Below, in pieces: positions 55,881 through 64,000 of a stretch of DNA of 64,000 bases; positions within the stretch are counted from its first letter, which is position 1, and the number at the start of each line of letters is the position of its first letter. The translations under genes and the position numbers were made by a program. Source of the DNA: Melampsora larici-populina 98AG31 (taxonomy: Eukaryota > Basidiomycota > Pucciniomycetes > Pucciniales > Melampsoraceae); contig NW_006768789.1 in NCBI RefSeq assembly GCF_000204055.1, positions 1,004,409 through 1,068,408 on the forward strand, read 5' to 3'. A model generated the notes under the pieces. It saw only the letters and a list, made by a program, of their open reading frames with translations, was not told the DNA's origin and made no database searches.

Positions 55881-58370
55881 TTACTTTTTCTAAAATGAAT
55901 GGCACCCCTGGCCCGAGAAAAAAATATTTTTCAGCGCCGCAGTCCCCGCAGCCGGTGCAGTGATGCATACAGAATCCAGATCAGCTGGCTGACGCGGCCT
56001 GCTGAGCACTGTAATTGGCAATCACTCACCGAACTCCCTCTACAATTGGCTTTCAACACCCACTTCCTCGACATTTTTCCTGACGCCTCAAACCAATTGC
56101 TTCATCGATCACACGTAAGTCGTCCTATCAGCTTTCTAGCACACCTATTCCACGTTGACTTATAACCTTTTTTCTTTTTCTTTTTCTTTTTCTTTGACTT
56201 TGACTTTGACTTTGATTTTGATTTTCTCTTCTTTTTTTGACCATGTAGATCAAAGACTACCCCAACTCCTTGTTCAAACCGACACCGTCATAAGCAAAGA
56301 TGATACTCACTTTTGAGATGATTTCAAGTGATTGAGGGTGGTTATGAGTGATTTGGGGTGGTCTCGTACTTGGCCTATCTCTGGTACCAGACCACCATTT
56401 CCTTTTTTTTTACAAAAAATGTGTCCTTATGATAAGTTTTGCTCTAGGATATCATAACTCATGGTTCCTGTTAATGACTTTTCAAGTTGTAGTAATTGAT
56501 GCTTATGCTAGTATTTGTTCTCAGTTCTTATTTGTGGTTGTGATGACTCACACTTTTTGTTTTTGTTTTGATCAATGCAAGTTCACTGTGTTCCAAAAGT
56601 ATGAGCCTACAAACTGAGAAAGTCCCATTAATCTCACTTATGATCCAACATAAATGACGCCAAACAACTTATAGTTACTCAAGCAGAACATGATCCAGCT
56701 TATTGTCTTTTTCATTCTTTGTCGCATCGACAAAAAACTTTCAATTATATTGATAATCTCAATGTTTTTCAATCAAATCTCACTAAAATAGAGGATCCAG
56801 TATCTAGTTCGTTCATCCTAAAATCTTAACTGAAATGTTAAAAGTTGTTCAAATAAATATGAACAATTTAATCTGATGTTTTGTAGATAAGTTTGGTTTT
56901 GAATGGCAAATCAAACAAAAGTTTCCTTCTTTGCATTGATTTCTGAGTCAGACAGCACAAAAATCAAGAGACGTTCAAAAGTATTAAAGAGATTCAATAA
57001 AAAAGATACATCGGGTAAAGAAACAATTGTGATATCAATCCGATCAACAGAATGATCGTGTTCGTTAACTAGATAATAAAAAATTCAATTAAATCAATGA
57101 GATCTCAATCAAATGCCCATCCCTTCTCCGTGACCTGTAGCAAAACTAGACATATGACGGTCTCTGTTTGAATCGGGGTAGTCTTTGATCTACATGGTCA
57201 AAAAAAGAAGAGAAAATCAAAATCAAAGTCAAAGTCAAAGAAAAAGAAAAAGAAAAAGAGAAAAGGTTATAAGTCACCGTGGAATAGGTGTGCTAGAAAG
57301 CTGATAGGACGACTTACGTGTGATCGATGAAGCAATTGGCACTACAAGAAAGATAATATTTTCTGGGCAGAAAATTAAATTATTGATACACAAAAATATT
57401 GAGAGGCCAGGAGGAGAGCAAAAAATGAATAAAAATATGCATCTTGTTCCCTGCGTTGAGAACTTCACTCCGCATGTTTTTCCGTATTTTTACAATCCAT
57501 ATTGATAAGTGTACTAACAATCAACCTTCACAATCATCCAATTACAACCTGTAACAAGCACTGAAATTTGGCTCATTAGTGTTTAGAGAAACTTTTGATT
57601 TCTGAAAATACTCATAACTTTTTCAATTCCGGTCCAAAACGCTCGATTTTGGGTGCATTGGTAATCTGGAATTGTCCTCCAAATAGTTCATAATAGGACC
57701 ACACAGCATGCTGGTCTTTTAAAAAAGATATCATCTTTTTTATACATTTGTACATACAGATCCATAGAATGATTGTCATACTAGCTACATAGTTCTTGAT
57801 CTTATGAAAGTTCGAGAGGAAGAGTTAAGCTTTCTAATGCACTTAAAATCGAGTGTTTTGAGGCAGATTTGACAAAGTTATAGGTGTTTTCAGAAATCAA
57901 AAGTTTCTCTAAACACTAATGAGCCAAATTTCAGTGCTTGTTACAGGTTGTAATTGGATGATTATGAAGGTTTATTGTTAGTACACTTATCAATACGGAC
58001 TGTAAAAATATGGAAAAATATGGAGAGTGAAGCTCTCACCGCAGGGAACAAGATGCATATTTTTATTTATTTTTTGCCCTTCTCCTGGCCTCTCAATATT
58101 TTTGTGTATCAATAATTTAATTTTCTGCCCAGAAAATATTATCTTTCGTGTAGTGTGGTTTGAGGCGTCAGGAAAAATGTCGAGGAAGTGGGTGTTGAAA
58201 GCCAATCGTAGAGGGAGTTCGGTGAGTGATTGCCAATTACAGTGCTCAGCAGGCCGCGTCAGCCAGCTGATCTGGATTCTGTATGCATCACTGCACCGGC
58301 TGCAGGGACTGCGGCGCTGAAAAATATTTTTTTCTCGGGCCAGGGGTGCCATTCATTTTAGAAAAAGTAA
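55881..58370. mobile_element. Long-armed inverted-repeat element with TA duplication (Tc1/mariner-like MITE)
   Basis: Two arms of about 400-412 bp in inverted orientation: 55881-56292 and 57152-58370 (the second contains an 819-bp later insertion plus duplication). Ends TTACTTTTTCTAAAATGAAT mirror each other and are flanked by TA (55879-55880 and 58371-58372), the duplication expected of Tc1/mariner elements. The arms share a (TTTTC)n(TTTGAC)n stretch at about 56166-56225 and 57205-57265. The 859-bp spacer has no recognisable gene. It has no transposase, so it is non-autonomous. It lies in the 3' UTR of the LINE. Confidence 0.85.
57340..58155. mobile_element. CACTA-like MITE (816 bp) inserted in one arm
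   Basis: Starts CACTACAAGAAAGATAAT and ends in the inverse of CACTACACGAAAGATAAT, with inverted repeats of about 315 bp. The 3-bp duplication TGG (57337-57339 and 58156-58158) is the CACTA size. The other arm of the host element carries the empty site with a single TGG (CCA at about 56093 on plus), so the boundaries are proven internally. No coding capacity. Confidence 0.92.
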
Positions 58371-58568
58371 TATGTAGGACTACTGTAAAAACTAGGAGTA
58401 TTACAACTGCTTCTGAGGTGTCTATCATACCGGACTACCGAGCCTGTATCAAAGATGCTGAGTGAAAATGAAGCGCGCCCGAAAAAAGGAAAGAACAAAA
58501 TGTACAAAGAATTTAGAAAAGATAATAGTGAAAAACATAGCATAAATTTTGAGTCTATCATTATGAGA

Positions 58569-61500
58569 TCAATCGTCTAAGTAAGTCTTAAGATGCGTAA
58601 ATCTGCCTGTTTCTTGTATGAATTGTGCTAAGTACGGGAAGACTTTGGGTGTGTCTAGGATGGCGCTGGCTGAGTTGATGTTAACTTTGATCTTCTCTTT
58701 CTTAAGTCTTGTTCTAAATTTTTGGCGTTGTCTTGAATATTTCTTGCAATAAATCAAGAAGTGTGCCGGTGTTTCTGTTGCTGTACAACCTTCGCATCTG
58801 TCGTTTTCTTCAACTCCTATCCTGTGTAGGTGTTTCCTCAGTGGGCAGTGCCCACATCTGAGTTGGAATATTGCCGCCGCATGACCTTTTTCTAGATTGT
58901 TCAGTGCATCAGTTATCCATTTTCCCTTAGTTTTATATGAAGCTTTAGGGGAAGCCGCTCCCCTGGTATGGTATAGATTTCGTGTGTGACGTAATAGACT
59001 TCCCAAGCTATAAGGCAGCATCATACGTTCAGACTCGCCCTCCGCTGCTTCCTTTGCTGTGATGTCGGCTCGTTCGTTTAGCTCAATCCCCTCATGGCCT
59101 GGTGTCCAGTAGAGTCGGATTTCGAATTGGGGAGGAATTGTCCTGTGGGACTTGAGAAGGAATCTTGTGAGGTATTGTAGCGATTTGGGTTGTAGGGGTT
59201 TGGCGAGTAGGTCGAGCGCCGCTTGACTATCACTAAAAATTGCCAGTGACGAGAATTTGTCAGGATCTTTATCGACAGCTTGTTTAAATTGGACCAAAGC
59301 AATCATAAGGGCCATAGTTTCCATTTCGTAATTTGATATTCCTTCTATTGGTCCATAAGCGTGACTGGCGGTCAGCCCATCCATGGCTATTGCTGCTCCA
59401 CCTCCATGATCTGGGATAAACGACCCATCTGTGAAGATCACACAGGCTTTGCGTTCTATTTCATCGTTGATCTGATCTGGGATCCTTTCTACAACTTCTT
59501 CTCTTTTGCTGCCAACGTTATCGACCTCCCATCGTGGTTCTACCCACGGAGGTTCCGGGTAAGGGTAAATCGTTTCTATAGTGTTGTTAAATGGTAGGAT
59601 AATGTCAGTACGGCGTAGTAGTCTATGTATCGGGCTTTTGTGCGTAGCTGGTATTCGTGCTAGTTCGTGGTGTAAGACTTGTCGTGTTGGATGTGTTGAT
59701 GGTGCCGTAAAGCGCTTGTAAGCAAAGTTGTGATGGTATCGTATGGCTAAATCTTTAAACGTGATCATATCTGTGTCATGATGCATCTGGTCTGATGGTG
59801 AGCTTTTGAAAGCTCCCAGGATTAGCCTGTTTGCACCGTTTTGTAGTAGACTGAATATCTTGGAGACTTTACCTTCAGTTCTTGTGTTGAACCATACAAT
59901 GCTCCCAAACAGTATTTGGGGCTTCAGGATGGCCGTTATTAATGTCTTCGTCTCTTTTGCGCTTAGGCCATGGTAGCATCTACTGATTCGGCTGAGTTGT
60001 GCTAGTGTTGCTTTTCCTCGTTGGTGCATACGTCGAATGTGAGCTTTGTACGACAGCTTGGGATCTAGCCACAGGCCCAACCACCGGAGTTCGTCTGTTT
60101 TTGGTGTTAATACCTGGTTTCCAAATAAGAGTTGGGGGTTAGTATGTTTGCGATGTGTGAAGTGCATGACTTGGGCCTTTTTCTGGTCGAAAATTGCTCC
60201 GTGTCTCCTTCCCCACTCAAGAGACCTATCCCCTTCTTCCTCTAGATCCAGGATGTTGAGGTCGATGTCTTTGTTGGCAACTAGGTGGGTCACATCATCA
60301 ATAAAAGCTAAGGAAATTCTGTCAGCTTGTAATGATATATCATTGTCGATTAGGAGGGAAGAGTTGTATAGAATGTATAATATCACCAAGAGCGGGGATC
60401 CCTGCAGTAGACCATCTTTGATTTTGAAAACATCAGAGACGTAGTCCTGTAAACGAAGTTTAGTGGTTCTGTTGCTAAGAAAAGAGTCAATTTGTTTGAC
60501 AATGTAGTTCGGGCATTGTTTCAATCTAAGTGTGTGTATGAGCCGGTTTTTGTGTACTGATGGATAAGCAGATTCAACATCCAAGAATAAACCCGTTACT
60601 ACTTTACCTTCTCTCCATTTGTGATGAATCCAAGATGTCAGGAGAACAAATGCATCATCTGTGCTATGTTGATGTCTTCCGCCCATGTGTCCAGGAGCCA
60701 ACACATGGTGGGTTTCTGCCCAGTGTGCCGTCCTCTTGGTCACGATCGTCTCCAGTACCTTCCCGAAACAGCTGAGAAGCGCGATGGGTCGATATGCACC
60801 TGCTTCAGAATAATCATCTTTGTCGTTTTTTCGGAGTATTGCCGTGGTAGCTGTTTGCCATGCTGTAGGAAAATGACCGGATTTCAGGCACGCGTTGAAT
60901 AAAGTGACCAAAATTGGTAGTAATAAAGACTTAGCTAGTTTTAGGATCTCGTTGGGAATTCCATCTCCTCCTGCTGCGCGTCTAGATGGGATTTTCGCCA
61001 GTATTTCCATGACTTCGTGGTTTGTTATGGGCGGGTGGGTGTGCTCGGTCAACTGGTTTTGAATTTCCGTGATATCAGATTCTTCACAGGCATTGTGTAC
61101 CACTGAAGTTCCTTTAAAGAGTAACTCAGCTTGTTCGCCTTTATCCGTTGCTAACGTCTTATCCGGTCTGTATAAGGGCGCTACGGCGTTCGTGGTTTGG
61201 GTCTGTGTGTATCTGAATGCTTTGTAAGATAAGCTTCCACTAGCTTTCGCTAGGAAGGACCTCCAGTGGTTTCTCTTCAGTTCGTTGATGGTGTTTCTAA
61301 CACACTCATTCCATTCCCAATAACATTGTTTAGCTGTTTGACTATTGCTCAAAATCATCCACCTACGTGCTCGGTTCCTCTCTTTGACAATGGGTCTCAA
61401 TTTTTCCTCGTCCCACCAGGCTTTGTGTCGATGGTTGCAGGTCTTGACGGTTTTTCCTTGACGTTGAAACGTTCCCATGATGGTGTCTGTAATAAATTTA

Positions 61501-62489
61501 ACTCCTGAATCAATTTCTTCCACAGTGTTGATGGAGTTTGGGAAAGAGCCTAGCTGGTTTTCTAGGTCATCACAAAAGCTGGCCTTAGCCATTGTTTCGA
61601 ACCTGGCCGTGTTGTGGAACCTTTCAGGTAACGGTTGTTCGAGTTGTAGTGTTGTGAGTAGTAGTTGGTGGTCAGAACCGTAGTTCTCGCTGCTGGTGAT
61701 TCCTCTGATTAGGTGTTTCGTTAGTTCGAAGTTGATCCAGGTCAGGTCGATCGTTGTGGGTCTAGCATTCCTTGCCCGTGGGTAGAATGTCAGGATGTGG
61801 TTCTGGGAGTTGAGCTGGAAACCTGAACTACCACATATCTTTATCAGTTCTTTAGCTAGTGGGTGTGTGTGTCTATAGTTTGATGGGTTCCATTTGGGAT
61901 GATGCAGGTTACCATCAATTCCCAGGATGGTGGCCATCCTCCTGTTGTTGTGAGCGTGGAGCCAATCCTTCAGGACTGGTAAGCCGGTGTTGTGCGTTGG
62001 TGGGTTATAGGCCGCTATAACACGTAGTCTTGGTAGTTGTCCGTTGGGTAGTTGTACTTCAAGGGCTGTGAGCAGGGCTGAGCCGCTAGGAAGTAATGTT
62101 ATGAGCCAGGACGGAATTCTCTTTGTTACATAAATACCTGTTCTGGGTTTTTTGTTGTACGTCTTTGCCGTGTAATCGTAAGGCGTGAAATTGTGCCACG
62201 CTAGATGTGGTGGTAATCGTAAGGTGTGTGGATCAATCCACGGTTCCTGTAATATTAGAATGTCATAAGTTTCATTAGATAGTAAATTAAGTGTTACAAT
62301 TTTTCCATTAAAGCAGTTCAGTTGTGCTATGAGCAGTGTCGGGTTTTCTGTAGAGTCAATTGGGTTGTCAGTGTCTATCTGGTTTGGCGCTGTCACTGAA
62401 GGCAGCTGGGGGGGATTGAAGGAAAAAGGAAGAGAAGGTGAAAAAGGATTAGGCCGTCGTGAATCTGGAATGTTGGTTTCTCTTAACAT
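58569..62489 (-). CDS. LINE ORF2: endonuclease - reverse transcriptase - RNase H (1306 aa)
   Basis: ATG at 62489. The apurinic-like endonuclease spans about residues 50-280 (LILQEPWID, VIAAYNPPTH, LGIDGNLHHPKW, TIDLTWI, GSDHQLL). The reverse transcriptase spans about 480-770 (YRPIALLSCFGKVLE, GLFLDVESAYPSV, GLLQGSPL). The usual (Y/F)xDD box reads FIDD. An RNase H (VIFTDGSFIPDHGGGAA, ALMIALVQF, IFSDSQAAL) lies around 1010-1130. It is followed by a C-terminal zinc-binding stretch (CEGCTATETPAHFLIYC). It makes the nick and copies the LINE RNA at the target. No stop or frameshift is visible over 3.9 kb. Its start codon overlaps the ORF1 stop (ATGTTAA). Confidence 0.95.
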   Translation of the reverse strand: MLRETNIPDSRRPNPFSPSLPFSFNPPQLPSVTAPNQIDTDNPIDSTENPTLLIAQLNCFNGKIVTLNLLSNETYDILILQEPWIDPHTLRLPPHLAWHNFTPYDYTAKTYNKKPRTGIYVTKRIPSWLITLLPSGSALLTALEVQLPNGQLPRLRVIAAYNPPTHNTGLPVLKDWLHAHNNRRMATILGIDGNLHHPKWNPSNYRHTHPLAKELIKICGSSGFQLNSQNHILTFYPRARNARPTTIDLTWINFELTKHLIRGITSSENYGSDHQLLLTTLQLEQPLPERFHNTARFETMAKASFCDDLENQLGSFPNSINTVEEIDSGVKFITDTIMGTFQRQGKTVKTCNHRHKAWWDEEKLRPIVKERNRARRWMILSNSQTAKQCYWEWNECVRNTINELKRNHWRSFLAKASGSLSYKAFRYTQTQTTNAVAPLYRPDKTLATDKGEQAELLFKGTSVVHNACEESDITEIQNQLTEHTHPPITNHEVMEILAKIPSRRAAGGDGIPNEILKLAKSLLLPILVTLFNACLKSGHFPTAWQTATTAILRKNDKDDYSEAGAYRPIALLSCFGKVLETIVTKRTAHWAETHHVLAPGHMGGRHQHSTDDAFVLLTSWIHHKWREGKVVTGLFLDVESAYPSVHKNRLIHTLRLKQCPNYIVKQIDSFLSNRTTKLRLQDYVSDVFKIKDGLLQGSPLLVILYILYNSSLLIDNDISLQADRISLAFIDDVTHLVANKDIDLNILDLEEEGDRSLEWGRRHGAIFDQKKAQVMHFTHRKHTNPQLLFGNQVLTPKTDELRWLGLWLDPKLSYKAHIRRMHQRGKATLAQLSRISRCYHGLSAKETKTLITAILKPQILFGSIVWFNTRTEGKVSKIFSLLQNGANRLILGAFKSSPSDQMHHDTDMITFKDLAIRYHHNFAYKRFTAPSTHPTRQVLHHELARIPATHKSPIHRLLRRTDIILPFNNTIETIYPYPEPPWVEPRWEVDNVGSKREEVVERIPDQINDEIERKACVIFTDGSFIPDHGGGAAIAMDGLTASHAYGPIEGISNYEMETMALMIALVQFKQAVDKDPDKFSSLAIFSDSQAALDLLAKPLQPKSLQYLTRFLLKSHRTIPPQFEIRLYWTPGHEGIELNERADITAKEAAEGESERMMLPYSLGSLLRHTRNLYHTRGAASPKASYKTKGKWITDALNNLEKGHAAAIFQLRCGHCPLRKHLHRIGVEENDRCEGCTATETPAHFLIYCKKYSRQRQKFRTRLKKEKIKVNINSASAILDTPKVFPYLAQFIQETGRFTHLKTYLDD

Positions 62490-63823
62490 GATTGTGATGT
62501 TGTTTGAGGTAGGCCCTTGGATCTGATGGGGCAGTTTGTACTTGATGCAGAGTGAGCGTATTTCTCACTATTCTTGTCGATTTGGGATTCGGGGTTTAGG
62601 ATTATGTCTTGATTAACACATCTGACACAATAGGGGCGGGCAGTTTGGGGGGTTTGGCACGTTCGAGAGTCATGTTTGGCACCACAATGTCTGCAAAGTA
62701 AATCATTTTTGCATTGCAAACTGATATGGCCGGGTTCCTGACAACGGTAGCATTGTACCCTACTCTTCTTACATGCCCTGACCCTCAAACTGTTCCCTTC
62801 AAAGTACACTGAGCCACGAATCATTTTGTTTGTCAGTTCTTTGTCTAGCAGATTAATCAGAATGGAGCCACTTCTCTGTTCTGGGTACGGTTTGCTTAGC
62901 CATCTAATTGAATGAATCATCTCAATAGGCACCAGGTTCTGTTCGGCCAGTAATTTCTTGATTTCGGCATCTTTTGCGTAAAACTCCATTGGGACTGAGT
63001 CGATGACTGCTGGGAATACGGCCGGGGACGTGATCATTTTGGGGTCAGCCAGGGTGGTCCATAAGCTCCTATTGTCGAGTAGCCAGGTTGCTTCAGCTCG
63101 AGTTGCCGTGAACAGTTTGATGCTTCCTGACGGTAGACTAGCCGCTCCTTTAACTTCGATCTTGCGGTCGGCAATCCTGGCTTCGAGTCGGGCCAGTGCT
63201 GCGTTGAATCGTTGCATGATTTCAGTGGACTTGACGCCGTCAAAGGGTTTCTTTCCCTCTAGACTCCTGATAATGACTTGACTAGGTCTGAACTCGTTGA
63301 TGATCTGGTTCGGTGGTGGCGTACGTGGTGTCTGGTTTGACGAGATCTTCAAACCTTCTGCCGCCATAGATGCCCACGTCTGAGGTTCAGCTGGTAGTCC
63401 GTTTACGTTGTGTTGAGGTGCCGGTTGTGTCTGTTGTGCGTTCATCAAGGCCTTGAGTTGTTGTTCCAGTCTCTCCAGGCGCGTTGTTGATTCATTCGAT
63501 CCTTGAATACGTGCTTCCAGTGCGTTGAGTCTCAGTGCTGTTTCCTGCATTGAGATCACTAGAGCCGACATGATTTGGACGAGATTTGCCGGAACCACAA
63601 CATCTCTGTTTTCCGTCTTGTTGTTCACCGTAAGGTGCTTCCACAGTTCGTTCATAGACAAGTTTTTGAGTCGTAGAGGTGGTTCCTGAGCGGATGATGA
63701 GGTGAAGTCCATGTCCAAGTCGCCAGTACTCATCGCGTTCGTTCGCGTGCTAGACGCGTCCGGTCGCGCCCGTTTTGGGTCGAATCGAGTGTCTCGGGTA
63801 AGAGGCGGTGGATCAGGTGGCAT
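62483..63823 (-). CDS. LINE ORF1: RNA-binding protein with zinc knuckles (446 aa)
   Basis: First ATG at 63823 (MPPDPPPLTRD); the open frame extends upstream from a GTG but lacks another ATG. A coiled coil is at about 105-165 (TALRLNALEARIQ, RLERLEQQLKALM). The C-terminus has CCHC knuckles (CYRCQEPGHISLQC, CRHCGAKHDSRTC) as in ORF1 proteins of Tad and I-type LINEs, which coat the element's RNA. The stop TAA at 62483-62485 overlaps the ORF2 ATG in a different frame, so ORF2 is probably made by termination-reinitiation. Confidence 0.92.
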   Translation of the reverse strand: MPPDPPPLTRDTRFDPKRARPDASSTRTNAMSTGDLDMDFTSSSAQEPPLRLKNLSMNELWKHLTVNNKTENRDVVVPANLVQIMSALVISMQETALRLNALEARIQGSNESTTRLERLEQQLKALMNAQQTQPAPQHNVNGLPAEPQTWASMAAEGLKISSNQTPRTPPPNQIINEFRPSQVIIRSLEGKKPFDGVKSTEIMQRFNAALARLEARIADRKIEVKGAASLPSGSIKLFTATRAEATWLLDNRSLWTTLADPKMITSPAVFPAVIDSVPMEFYAKDAEIKKLLAEQNLVPIEMIHSIRWLSKPYPEQRSGSILINLLDKELTNKMIRGSVYFEGNSLRVRACKKSRVQCYRCQEPGHISLQCKNDLLCRHCGAKHDSRTCQTPQTARPYCVRCVNQDIILNPESQIDKNSEKYAHSASSTNCPIRSKGLPQTTSQSC

Positions 63824-63969
63824 GGAGGGTTTCTGAGAGCGATATGTGAAGTTTTGAGTGTTTGAAGAAGGATGGAAAGTGGTAAGAAGGTGTTTAACAA
63901 AAAAGAGAAGACGCGATTGCGCAGTCACTGCGCAAAAGTTGACTGTAGTGGTACGAATCTCTTTCCCCC
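63824..63969 (-). other. LINE 5' UTR with a hairpin
   Basis: 146 bp from the element's 5' end to the ORF1 ATG; it would hold the internal promoter. A perfect 8-bp stem with 3-nt loop (TTGCGCAG-TGA-CTGCGCAA on the minus strand) lies at 63917-63935, about 35 nt from the transcript start. Confidence 0.7.
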
Positions 63970-64000
63970 TCAGTTAAGAGATGTCAAACACATTGGCCCA

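Larger units (their letters stand above)
55811..63969 (-). mobile_element. Full-length LINE (non-LTR retrotransposon), two ORFs, intact
   Basis: The 13-bp target duplication TCAGTTAAGAGAT flanks it (55798-55810 and 63970-63982). It ends in a 33-nt A tail on its own strand (T run 55811-55843). ORF1 (63823-62483) and ORF2 (62489-58569) are both uninterrupted. The 5' UTR is about 146 bp. The 3' UTR hosts a 2.5-kb MITE nest (55881-58370); without it and its TA duplication the LINE is about 5.7 kb. ORF2 order endonuclease - RT - RNase H is that of the Tad/I-type LINE groups. With a complete 5' end, an A tail and both ORFs open, it may be recently active. Confidence 0.93.

Noticed and set aside
55899..56165. 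88-aa ORF beginning MAPLAREKNIFQ, present again at 57990-58352
   Set aside because: It lies in the inverted arms of a non-autonomous element. The second copy is interrupted by the CACTA-MITE and no domain is recognisable.
60046..60444. Plus-strand ORFs inside 58569-62489
   Set aside because: Shadows of the long LINE ORF2 on the minus strand.

Overview
This window looks like nuclear DNA of a basidiomycete, most likely a rust fungus (Pucciniales, Puccinia-like). The evidence is the short GT-AG introns in nearly every host gene (about 50-110 nt), the fungal gene set, a KDZ-type DNA transposon of the kind expanded in rusts and mushrooms, and a very high load of nested transposons. No rRNA gene, CRISPR array or confident tRNA gene was seen.

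Left third (1-26.5 kb): a three-level transposon nest. An outer Ty3/gypsy element (Gypsy-2; 5' LTR remnant 302-391, complete 3' LTR 25086-26523) was invaded in its leader by a second Ty3/gypsy element (Gypsy-1, 622-17361; 349-bp LTRs, 5-bp duplication AATCC). Gypsy-1 was then cut inside its RNase H region by a 10.3-kb KDZ element (4693-15013; about 328-bp inverted repeats, 8-bp duplication TCTTTTCC). The KDZ element carries an 11-exon transposase that reads as an intact protein of about 960 residues, and a divergent accessory gene.

Middle (26.5-43.4 kb): a host gene block. In order: a DNAJC8/Spf31-type J protein (+), the CAF-1 p60 chromatin-assembly subunit (+), DNA polymerase delta subunit 3 with a C-terminal PCNA-binding motif (-), ORC1 (+) and the sorting nexin SNX3/Grd19 (-). 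POLD3 and ORC1 are divergent across 248 bp that contain an ACGCGT box, the classic fungal G1/S element. Three replication/chromatin genes therefore sit within about 9 kb.

Right third (43.7-64 kb): a 2.8-kb hAT element with GC-rich ends (8-bp duplication CACAAGTG), a small five-exon CsbD-like protein, a 19-exon glutamate decarboxylase and a small secreted protein (effector-like candidate). The end is a second three-level nest: a full-length, intact two-ORF LINE on the minus strand (55811-63969, 13-bp duplication, 33-nt A tail) holds a long-armed TA-flanked element in its 3' UTR, and one arm of that element holds an 816-bp CACTA-like MITE. The other arm preserves the empty site.

Exon structures were assembled by hand from splice signals, reading-frame continuity and family conservation. 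For every multi-exon host gene the listed exons sum to a multiple of three. Family names come from recognised motifs, not from database searches.
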